A stretch of DNA of 9,704 bases, from positions 1 to 9,704 of the forward strand of contig JAQSWC010000029.1 in the NCBI GenBank assembly GCA_029266815.1, read 5' to 3'. Positions 1 through 6,522 of the stretch are shown in pieces. The notes beneath the pieces were generated by a model, which searched no databases, had not been told where the DNA came from, and saw only the letters and a program-made list of their open reading frames with translations. The stretch is from Paucimonas sp. (GTDB lineage Bacteria > Pseudomonadota > Gammaproteobacteria > Burkholderiales > Burkholderiaceae_D). How positions within the stretch are numbered: position 1 is the first letter of the stretch; each line of letters starts with the position of its first letter. Both the position numbers and the translations under genes were made by a program.

Positions 1-2306
1 TTGCGCGTCTTGAAAGACAACGTGCCAAGGACGAGCAGGATGCGCTGGCCATGCTGGAGGAAAAGCTGCAGCTCGAGCGCGAACGTGCACAAACGATGCA
101 GCAGCTGCTGCGTGCCACTGAGGAAAAGGTCGCCACCGAGCAGGCAGCCTGCGCTGAAGTTCAGGCCCGCTTGCTCGCCGAGCAGGAGCAGGCCGAGCTG
201 CTGCGCGCACGGCAGGAAGCCGAACACGAAGCCCGTCTTGCGCGCGAAGCGGAACGTACTGCCGCACGCCATGCGCTGGAACAGGTCAAGGCACGCGCGG
301 AATTGCAGCGCAAGGCGGCGAAAACTGCTCTCTTGAAAGCCCGCCAGTCGATGGAGCTGGCACGCGTGGAACGCGAACGTGCGCAAGCCGAACATCAGAC
401 TGCACTGGCATTGCAGGAAAAGCTAAAGGCGGAAGAAGCCGCACGCGACGAGGCTCTGGCGAAGGAAGCGGCCGACCGCGAACACGCTTCATTGCTGGAA
501 TCCACTCGCAGGGCACAGCAGGCGGAGCGCGAAGCTGTTGAAAGCAAGCTCGTGGCGATGCGCAAGGAACAGGAAGCGGCTGCCGCTCGCGCAGAAGCTC
601 AGGGCAAGGCAGCCGATGCAGCGCAGGAGCGCGCGAAGGCGGCAGAAGAGGCTTCTCGTCTGGAAACGGAGCGTGCCGAAGCCGAACAGCAAGCGCTCGC
701 AGCAATTCAGCGCAAGCTGGCAGCCCTGGAACAGGCAGAGAAACAGGCGAAAAGCCGTGCAGCGATGGAAAAAGACCTCGCTGCGCAGGCCGAGGCGCGT
801 GTACGAGATGAAGCGGCAGCACTGGCCGCAGCGGAAGCACATCTCTCCGCAGAAAAAGCCGCTGCGGAGAGGGCAGCTGAACGGGCGAAGGCCAGGCATG
901 CGGCAGCGCAAGCCGCGGCGCAGCGCGCAAAGGATGAAACCGAACTCGCTCGCGCCGAGCAGGTACGCGCCGAGCGCGAGCGGGAAGCAGCGGCAAGTGT
1001 GCAACAGAAGCTGAGCGCGGCAGCAACCGCCCGCCAGGCTGCCGAGGCAAGAGCTGCCGCGGAAAAGGAACAGGCCGAAATCACCCGGCAGCGAGCACTG
1101 CAGGAAAACTCTGCCCGCATTGCGGTTGAAGCAAGACTGGCTGCTGAAAAACTGCTGGCAGAAAAAGCTGCCGAACAGGTTGAGGCGGAACAGGCTGCTG
1201 CAGAAGCAGCTGAGCGCCGCGCCAAGGATGAAGCCGCGCTTGCGCATGCCGCGCAAGCGCGTGCCGAACGTGAGCAGGAAGCGTTGGCGAGCACGCAGCA
1301 AGAGCTGGCCGCCGCTGAAGCGGCGCGTAAGGCAGCGGAAGCACGAGCTGCCGCAGAAAAGGAGAAAGCCGACATCAGCCGGCAGCGCGCCGAACAGGAA
1401 GAAACCGCCCGTATGGCGGCCGAGGCGAAGCTGGCTGCAGAAAAATTGATGGCGGAAAAAGCGGCCGAGCAGGCTGCGGCCAGGCAGGCGGCAGCGGAAG
1501 CGGCCGAAGCGCGCGCCCGCGCTGCCGTGGAACTGGCTGCCGCGGAACAGGAGAAGGCCGACGTCGAGCGCCAGGCCCTGGAAGCCTTGCAGAAGCAACT
1601 GCATGTCGAACGCGAACGGGTGGATGCCGAGCGCAGCAGGCTGGCGGCCATTGAATTACGTTTGCATTCGGAACAGATGGCAGCAGCGGAAGCGAAGCTC
1701 TGCGCCCAGGCTGAAGAGGAAGCGGCACGCCTGGCCGTGGAACGTCTGGAAGCGGAAACGAAGGCGCGCGCCGAAGCCGAAGCCAAAGTAGAGGCAGAGA
1801 AACGGGCCATCGACGAAGCACGCAAGGCAGCCGAGGACGATGCCTGCGCGGCAAGGAAGGCTGAAGAAGAAAGGCTACGTTGCGAGAATGAACAGAAGGA
1901 AGCGGCTGCCGTGGCGGCGCGGCTGCTGGAGCGCCTGTCCCGCCAACGCGGTGTAGCGGTGGCCTGGAACGAACGCGCGCAGTCTGTACTGGAAGAGGCG
2001 CCAGTCGCACCCGAGAAGACAGGCTCGGCCCATGGCAAGCGCCTGTTGGTTGCTGCCATGGCATCGCTGATGGTCACGGCCGGAGCAGGTTTCATCGCCG
2101 GGCAGCAGATTGTCGATCATGCACCGGTGATTGCCGCTCAGGCAATAAGCGGCCATATCAGCACTCCGGTTTCGGTGCCCGAGGCAACGGATACGGCCGA
2201 TTCCCGGCTCCAGATGAGCTATGGATTGACGCAGCTTCCAGTGACAGATGAAGAGGGTGACGCGCTGGTTCAGGCGGAAAACGCATCGGACGGCACGATC
2301 CAGTAA
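1..2306 (+). CDS. Giant Ala/Glu-rich coiled-coil protein with C-terminal membrane anchor (5' end outside the window)
   Basis: I do not recognise this gene. The frame is open from the left edge (first full codon at base 3) with the same composition upstream of the first ATG (51), so the true start lies outside the window; at least 767 residues are visible. From the edge to about base 1960 the protein is almost only A, E, R, K, Q and L, with no Pro, Phe, Trp or Tyr and one Gly, which indicates a long uninterrupted alpha-helical coiled coil. It is built of 98-residue units (see the repeat entry). A linker with the first Trp and Pro follows, then a hydrophobic segment (bases about 2043-2102, starting LLVAAMASLMVTAGAGF) after basic GKR. 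A tail of about 65 residues, acidic towards its end, finishes the protein. It is therefore probably an inner-membrane protein anchored near its C-terminus with a cytoplasmic rod, though the topology is inferred. A structural or TolA-like envelope role is possible but unproven. It ends before its own terminator, so it is not co-transcribed with the next genes. Confidence 0.85.
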   Translation, partial: ARLERQRAKDEQDALAMLEEKLQLERERAQTMQQLLRATEEKVATEQAACAEVQARLLAEQEQAELLRARQEAEHEARLAREAERTAARHALEQVKARAELQRKAAKTALLKARQSMELARVERERAQAEHQTALALQEKLKAEEAARDEALAKEAADREHASLLESTRRAQQAEREAVESKLVAMRKEQEAAAARAEAQGKAADAAQERAKAAEEASRLETERAEAEQQALAAIQRKLAALEQAEKQAKSRAAMEKDLAAQAEARVRDEAAALAAAEAHLSAEKAAAERAAERAKARHAAAQAAAQRAKDETELARAEQVRAEREREAAASVQQKLSAAATARQAAEARAAAEKEQAEITRQRALQENSARIAVEARLAAEKLLAEKAAEQVEAEQAAAEAAERRAKDEAALAHAAQARAEREQEALASTQQELAAAEAARKAAEARAAAEKEKADISRQRAEQEETARMAAEAKLAAEKLMAEKAAEQAAARQAAAEAAEARARAAVELAAAEQEKADVERQALEALQKQLHVERERVDAERSRLAAIELRLHSEQMAAAEAKLCAQAEEEAARLAVERLEAETKARAEAEAKVEAEKRAIDEARKAAEDDACAARKAEEERLRCENEQKEAAAVAARLLERLSRQRGVAVAWNERAQSVLEEAPVAPEKTGSAHGKRLLVAAMASLMVTAGAGFIAGQQIVDHAPVIAAQAISGHISTPVSVPEATDTADSRLQMSYGLTQLPVTDEEGDALVQAENASDGTIQ
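42..1805 (+). repeat. Six consecutive 98-residue (294-base) coiled-coil repeat units
   Basis: In-frame units start at 42, 336, 630, 924, 1218 and 1512, each exactly 98 codons, with no insertion or deletion. Units 4 and 5 (924-1217 and 1218-1511) both begin RAKDE and share 71 of 98 residues by hand count. Units 3 and 4 share about 45 of 98. Outer units keep landmarks in register: ELAR at unit positions 7-10, ERERAQ at 12-17, and a QxKL-like motif at 27-30. Since 98 is 14 heptads, each duplication preserves coiled-coil phase. Earlier units may lie upstream of the window. Confidence 0.85.
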
Positions 2307-2339
2307 GGGCTGACAATGCCGTGAAGGCGGCGCATATCC

Positions 2340-2366
2340 ACGGGGCGTCCAAGGCGTCCCGTTTTT
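2340..2366 (+). terminator. Rho-independent terminator of the coiled-coil gene
   Basis: An 8-base-pair stem is formed by ACGGGGCG (2340-2347) and CGTCCCGT (2355-2362), with one G-T wobble. The loop is the 7 bases TCCAAGG, and the run of T covers 2362-2366. It lies 34 bases after the coiled-coil gene's stop codon and separates that gene from the TPR/transpeptidase pair. Confidence 0.75.
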
Positions 2367-2376
2367 CATTGAAGCG

Positions 2377-2394
2377 AAGGAAACGAATGTGATG
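2377..2394 (+). promoter_or_regulatory. Shine-Dalgarno-like AAGGAA before upstream alternative starts of the TPR gene
   Basis: AAGGAA at 2377-2382 is 9 bases before an ATG at 2392 and 6 before a GTG at 2389, both in frame with the TPR gene. Starting here would add 40 or 41 residues in front of the signal peptide, which is unlikely for an exported protein. An out-of-frame ATG at 2387 is followed at once by TGA. The site may be chance, or may mark an upstream translation start. Confidence 0.3.
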
Positions 2395-2476
2395 AAGCCG
2401 TCAATTCAAACTGCCAACATTCCGCCCGCGCCGTCGTTTTGGAGCCAAGACACTCGCTTGATGTGCGTCGCGAAGC

Positions 2477-2482
2477 TATACT
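2477..2482 (+). promoter_or_regulatory. Candidate -10 box (TATACT) for the TPR/L,D-transpeptidase operon
   Basis: TATACT matches the sigma-70 -10 consensus at five of six positions and lies 29 bases before the preferred ATG at 2512, giving a leader of roughly 23 bases. No good -35 hexamer sits at 16-18 bases; the nearest TTGATG (2458-2463) is only 13 bases away. The call rests on the -10 box, its position after the upstream terminator, and its fit with the short start. The rest of 2307-2511 (about 200 bases) holds the terminator and no separate gene. Confidence 0.4.
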
Positions 2483-2511
2483 GTGCGTTTTTTGATGCCG
2501 CGCAAATCCCG

Positions 2512-3567
2512 ATGAACAACAAAAATCGCATGCAGAGTCCTTCGTCTTCATCCGGTCTGTTTCGCACATTGTCGCGGATCGCGGCAGCGTCCGGCCTCAT
2601 GTGCGCACTGGCGGCAACGCCGGCTTTTGCGGATGAAGCTGCGGATGTCACCAAGCTGATGCGTTCGGGCCAGCTAGCGGACGCCATGTCCAGGGCCGAA
2701 GCCTTTCTCGTCCAGAAGCCGCGCGATGCGCAGATGCGCTTCCTGAAAGGGCTGATTCTCGTAGAACAAGGCAAAACTACCGAAGCGATTGCGGTGTTTA
2801 CCAAGCTGACTGAAGATTTCCCTGAGCTGCCGGAGCCCTACAACAATCTTGCCGTGCTGTATGCGGCCAACGGACAGTACGAAAAAGCGCGCGCAGCGCT
2901 CGACATGGCGATCCGCACCAATCCTTCCTACGCCACGGCTTACGAGAACCTGGGCGACGTGCACGCCAAGCTGGCCAGCCAGGCCTACGACAAGGCGTTG
3001 CAGCTCGACTCGGGCAACTCTGTCGCCAAGTCCAAGCTGACGCTGCTGCGTTCGATCGGTACCAAGGGTACTGCGCCGGTGACCATGATTGCGCAGGGGC
3101 CCAAGCAACCGGCATCGTCTGCTCAGCCGGCACGTCCTTCATCTCCCGCTGTTTCCACGCCCCCCCAGACTACGGTCAAGATCGAAGCACCCCGTCCGGT
3201 TGAGCGGCCCGTCGCCGTCAATGACGACCTGAAGGATGATGTGCTCTCCACTGTGCAAGCCTGGGCACGCGCCTGGAGCTCGCAGGACGTAAAAGGCTAC
3301 CTCGCCTTTTATGCCAATGATTTCAAGACGCCGAAAGGCGAGTCGCGCAAGGCATGGGCTGATGAGCGTCAGGCTCGTATCGCCGGCAAAGGTCGTATCA
3401 ACGTCAAGATAGAATCGCCGCAGGTCAGCATTGATGGCAATACTGCCACCGTTAAATTCCGCCAGATCTACACCTCCGACCGCCTGAAGGCCGACAGCCG
3501 CAAGACGATGGTGCTGACCAAACAGGGCAGCAAGTGGCTGATCAAGCAGGAGCGCGCAGGTAGCTGA
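2512..3567 (+). CDS. Exported TPR protein with NTF2-like (Csd6-type) C-terminal domain
   Basis: The product is 351 residues if it starts at ATG 2512. Residues 1-40 are a signal peptide: basic n-region, hydrophobic IAAASGLMCALAA, and an AFA/D cleavage site. Residues about 45-173 form four TPR-like helical repeats (for example EAIAVFTKL and NNLAVLYAANGQYEKARAAL); the last is about four residues short. A Pro/Ser/Ala-rich linker spans about 190-235. Residues about 242-349 are an NTF2/SnoaL-like domain with WARAW, YANDF and KWLIKQE. TPRs usually bind other proteins, so this is likely a periplasmic scaffold rather than an enzyme. Its stop shares a base with the next gene's start (TGATG), and that neighbour ends in the same type of domain, so the two probably work on peptidoglycan together. 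The frame is open back to GTG 2389. I prefer 2512 because it puts the signal peptide at the N-terminus, although its ribosome binding site is weak; 2530 is another option. Confidence 0.85.
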   Translation: MNNKNRMQSPSSSSGLFRTLSRIAAASGLMCALAATPAFADEAADVTKLMRSGQLADAMSRAEAFLVQKPRDAQMRFLKGLILVEQGKTTEAIAVFTKLTEDFPELPEPYNNLAVLYAANGQYEKARAALDMAIRTNPSYATAYENLGDVHAKLASQAYDKALQLDSGNSVAKSKLTLLRSIGTKGTAPVTMIAQGPKQPASSAQPARPSSPAVSTPPQTTVKIEAPRPVERPVAVNDDLKDDVLSTVQAWARAWSSQDVKGYLAFYANDFKTPKGESRKAWADERQARIAGKGRINVKIESPQVSIDGNTATVKFRQIYTSDRLKADSRKTMVLTKQGSKWLIKQERAGS

Positions 3568-4808
3568 TGGCTGGTTCGAGTTTTGCGGTCCGTATGAGTG
3601 CACGCCTTGCGCGCCGGGGCTCATGGTGCATGCTGGTAGCAGCGCTGGTGTTTGGTGTCGCTCCCGCATTTTCCCAGTCCGGCGTGAGGAACGCGGCCTT
3701 TTCTTCCAAGCCGGATCCTGAGTACCTGCTGATCGGCATCTACAAGGAACTGGCGTCCAACAACCTGCGCGAAGCACAGGCAAAGGCGGATGCGCTGGTC
3801 GCGGCCTATCCGAATTTCCGCCTCGGGCATCTCATTCGCGGCGATCTGCTCTTGATGCACACGCGTCCGGTGAGTACGCTGGGTGCAGTGCAGGGCGACA
3901 ACGAGAAGCTGAAACAGCTTCGCGATGAAGCGATGGTGCGCCTCAAGTCGCTGAGGCAAAGGCCGGATCCGGACCTCGTGCCTCGCGCGATACTGCAACT
4001 GCGGCCCGATCAAAAGAACGCGATCGTTGTCGATACCAAGCGCGCGCGGTTATATATCTATGAAAATCGAAATGGCCGCCTCCATTTCAGGTCGGACTAT
4101 TACATCAGTCACGGCAAACTCGGCGTCCACAAGGTCAAGTCCGGCGATCAGAAAACGCCCATCGGCGTGTACTACATCACCGGGCGCGTGCCCGGCCCGA
4201 AGCTGCCCGATTTCTACGGCACCGGTGCGCTGCCGCTCAACTATCCGAACGAATGGGACCGCCTGAACGGCCGCAGCGGTTCAGGCATCTGGCTGCATGG
4301 CGTGCCTTCCGACAGCTACAGCCGTCCTCCGCTGTCTTCCGACGGCTGCGTGGTGCTGACCAATCCCGACATCAATAAGCTCTACGAAACGGTTGACGTG
4401 GGCAAGACGCCGGTGGTGATTGCCGATGGCGTGGAATTCGTCAACGAAACCAAGTGGAACAATGACCGCAGCGTGGCGATGCGCGTGGTCGAGGACTGGC
4501 GGCGTAATCTTGAGAACATGGATTTCAAGAATCTGTCCACGATGTATTCAAACCAGTTCCGTTCGGAACGCGGCGACAGCGTTGCCACCTGGCTGGGCAG
4601 GCAGCAGCAGATCCTCAATGGTGCGCGCAACCTGTCGATCAACCTCCGGGACATGAGCCTTTTCCTTTACCCGGGTAGAAACGATCTCATGGTGGTTAAC
4701 TTCATGGAAGAAGCAACTGCCGGGCGTTTCCGCCATTCCGTACGCAAGCGGCAATACTGGGTGCGCGAAGGCACACGCTGGAAAGTCTTATCCGAGGGAA
4801 TCGTCTGA
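3567..4808 (+). CDS. Periplasmic L,D-transpeptidase/L,D-carboxypeptidase, YkuD fold with Csd6-like architecture
   Basis: This 413-residue protein probably trims or cross-links peptidoglycan stem peptides in the periplasm. Residues 1-36 are a signal peptide (basic SARLARR, then CMLVAALVFGVAPAFS). Residues about 50-130 are a helical TPR-like domain. Residues about 150-290 are the YkuD catalytic domain, with KTPIG at 196-200, His244 in WLHG, and the nucleophile Cys261 in SSDGC, where the classic motif has SHGC. Residues about 302-411 are an NTF2-like domain. Helical, YkuD and NTF2-like domains in this order match Helicobacter Csd6 and Campylobacter Pgp2, which act as L,D-carboxypeptidases that set cell shape. 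Related YafK/DpaA instead detaches Lpp from peptidoglycan, so the exact reaction cannot be read from sequence. The ATG overlaps the previous stop and has AGGT (3558-3561) five bases upstream, which favours it over ATG 3594. The overlap implies translational coupling. Confidence 0.9.
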   Translation: MAGSSFAVRMSARLARRGSWCMLVAALVFGVAPAFSQSGVRNAAFSSKPDPEYLLIGIYKELASNNLREAQAKADALVAAYPNFRLGHLIRGDLLLMHTRPVSTLGAVQGDNEKLKQLRDEAMVRLKSLRQRPDPDLVPRAILQLRPDQKNAIVVDTKRARLYIYENRNGRLHFRSDYYISHGKLGVHKVKSGDQKTPIGVYYITGRVPGPKLPDFYGTGALPLNYPNEWDRLNGRSGSGIWLHGVPSDSYSRPPLSSDGCVVLTNPDINKLYETVDVGKTPVVIADGVEFVNETKWNNDRSVAMRVVEDWRRNLENMDFKNLSTMYSNQFRSERGDSVATWLGRQQQILNGARNLSINLRDMSLFLYPGRNDLMVVNFMEEATAGRFRHSVRKRQYWVREGTRWKVLSEGIV

Positions 4809-4815
4809 TCCGGTT

Positions 4816-6522
4816 TCAGATCCTGGGCGGCACTGCTTCCGCATGCTCCACGCATAGCTGCACCCGTACCATCCCGTTGTAGTCATTCGCGTCAAGCCGA
4901 TAGGCCACGCGCGCCTTGTCAGGCAGCGATTCGGCATGGTTGAACCAGATCGCGTCATAGCGCCGGCCGTCTTTTTCCAGCAGCAGCTTCAGGTGCTTCT
5001 CCTTCAGCACGCGCTGGTTGACGACGGCGAAGTCGTCGCAGAATACCGGCGGCGCGAATCCTTGTCCCCACACCTGTTCATCCAGCAGTGCGATGAATTG
5101 CGGCGTGAAGTAAGCATCTTCCAGCGGCCCATCGGTTTCGATCACGCGCTCCAGTTGATGCTTGCCCAGCCAGCTACGGCCGACGGCTTCAAACGCTTCG
5201 GTAAAGGCGGCCAAGGCCTCGCCTTCTATCGTCAGGCCGGCCGCCATCGCATGGCCACCGAATTTCTTGATGAGGCTGGGCGCCTGTTTGGACACGAGAT
5301 CGAGCGCATCGCGCAGGTGGAAACCCGGAATCGACCGGCCCGAGCCTTTGAGCGTGCCATCGCCTGCGGGAGCGAAGGTGATGGTGGGGCGGTAGAACTT
5401 GTCCTTCAGGCGCGACGCGACGATGCCGATCACACCCTGGTGCCAGGACTCGTCGAAGACGGTGATGGTGGCGTTGTCGTCGGCTTCATAGGCATCGAGC
5501 AGTAGCAGGGCGGTGTCCTGCATGTCGGCCTCGATTTCGCGGCGTTCGCGGTTGATGGTGTCGAGCTGTTGCGCGATCTGCCATGCGCGCCCCTCATCGT
5601 CGGTGGTTAGGCATTCAATGCCGAGCGACATGTCCGCAAGCCTGCCGGCTGCATTCAGCCGAGGCCCGAGCGCAAAGCCGAGATCGAATGGTGTGGCTCG
5701 CCGCGCTTCTCGTCCAGCCGCACGGAAGAGCGCGGCAACACCCGCCTGCATGCGGCCCGCGCGCATGCGCTTCAATCCCTGTGCCACCAGGATACGGTTG
5801 TTGGCGTCGAGTTTGACGACGTCGGCCACGGTGCCCAGTGCCACCAGATCCAGCAGCGCATCCAGGCGCGGCTGGTTCTGCGCATCGAATACGCCGCGCC
5901 GGCGAAGCTCTCCCCGCAAGGCGAGCAGCACGTAGAACATCACGCCGACGCCGGCCAGGTTCTTGCTCGGGAATCCGCAAGCAGGCTGATTGGGATTGAC
6001 GATGACGCGAGCATCGGGAAGCCGGTCGCCGGGCAGGTGGTGGTCCGTGACGACGACATCAATGCCACGGCGCCGGGCTTCTTCCACGCCCTCCACGCTG
6101 GCGATGCCGTTGTCGACGGTAACGATGATGTCCGGCGACTTTTCCTTTACCGCCAGTGCCACGATCTCGGGCGTAAGGCCGTAGCCGTATTCAAACCGGT
6201 TCGGCACAATGTAATCCACCTTGGCGCCCAGCATGCGCAGGCCGCGCATGCCCACGGCGCAGGCGGTGGCCCCGTCGCAGTCGTAGTCGGCGACGATCAC
6301 GAGTTTTTTGCGGGCTGCAATCGCGTCGGCGAGATAAACGGCCGCGCCGTCGATATGCAGCAAGCCGGAAGGCTGCAGCAGCGACGCCAGTTCGCTGGAC
6401 AGGTCGCCGGGATCTCGTAGCCCGCGTGCCGCATATAGCCGTGCCAGCACGGGATGGATTCCCTGCTGACGAAGAAATTCCGCGTCGCGGATCGAATAGG
6501 TACGAGTCGCAATGCGGGTCAC
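4816..6522 (-). CDS. recJ: Single-stranded-DNA-specific 5'-3' exonuclease RecJ
   Basis: RecJ degrades single-stranded DNA from the 5' end in RecF-pathway recombination, mismatch repair and base-excision repair in the cytoplasm. The 568-residue length is normal for the family (about 570-580). The DHH phosphoesterase core is intact: DYDCDG at 79-84, VDNGI at 136-140, and DHH at 160-162, which bind the catalytic metal ions. LGPRLNAAGR (285-294) and SGRS (394-397) are family motifs. The DHHA1 domain has GGHAMAAG at 422-429, and the C-terminal OB-like domain runs from about 455. The start is GTG at 6522; it overlaps the upstream gene's stop as GTGA, with an AAAGG-like site 8 bases upstream, so translation is probably coupled to that gene. 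The stop lies 7 bases from the convergent transpeptidase stop. Nothing suggests loss of function. Confidence 0.97.
   Translation of the reverse strand: MTRIATRTYSIRDAEFLRQQGIHPVLARLYAARGLRDPGDLSSELASLLQPSGLLHIDGAAVYLADAIAARKKLVIVADYDCDGATACAVGMRGLRMLGAKVDYIVPNRFEYGYGLTPEIVALAVKEKSPDIIVTVDNGIASVEGVEEARRRGIDVVVTDHHLPGDRLPDARVIVNPNQPACGFPSKNLAGVGVMFYVLLALRGELRRRGVFDAQNQPRLDALLDLVALGTVADVVKLDANNRILVAQGLKRMRAGRMQAGVAALFRAAGREARRATPFDLGFALGPRLNAAGRLADMSLGIECLTTDDEGRAWQIAQQLDTINRERREIEADMQDTALLLLDAYEADDNATITVFDESWHQGVIGIVASRLKDKFYRPTITFAPAGDGTLKGSGRSIPGFHLRDALDLVSKQAPSLIKKFGGHAMAAGLTIEGEALAAFTEAFEAVGRSWLGKHQLERVIETDGPLEDAYFTPQFIALLDEQVWGQGFAPPVFCDDFAVVNQRVLKEKHLKLLLEKDGRRYDAIWFNHAESLPDKARVAYRLDANDYNGMVRVQLCVEHAEAVPPRI
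6519..6522 (-). promoter_or_regulatory. GTGA stop/start overlap coupling the RpfE-like gene to recJ
   Basis: The TGA stop of the RpfE-like gene (6521-6519) and the GTG start of recJ (6522-6520) share bases in a four-base GTGA. A weak, non-ATG start directly on a stop usually depends on ribosomes finishing the upstream gene, so recJ output probably follows translation of its neighbour. Confidence 0.7.

Noticed and set aside
1..336. Open frame of 111 residues from the left edge on the + strand
   Set aside because: It is out of frame with the coiled-coil protein, which is open from base 3 with continuous composition; this frame is Arg/Ser/Cys-rich and starts at the window edge.
707..2095. Long open frames on the - strand (462, 371 and 254 residues) inside the coiled-coil gene
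   Set aside because: They are Ser/Ala/Arg/Cys-rich mirror images of Ala/Glu-rich codons with strong third-position GC bias. They overlap one another and have no recognisable domain.
2458..2482. TTGATG plus TATACT as a complete sigma-70 promoter
   Set aside because: The spacer is 13 bases, too short for a normal promoter; only the -10 box is kept as a candidate.
4804..4821. TCTGA...TCAGA inverted repeat at the convergent junction as a terminator
   Set aside because: Only a 5-base stem with an 8-base loop and no T run on either side.
4936..5505. 189-residue + strand frame antisense to recJ
   Set aside because: The recJ frame here contains conserved DHHA1 and C-terminal motifs; the antisense frame has no own signature.
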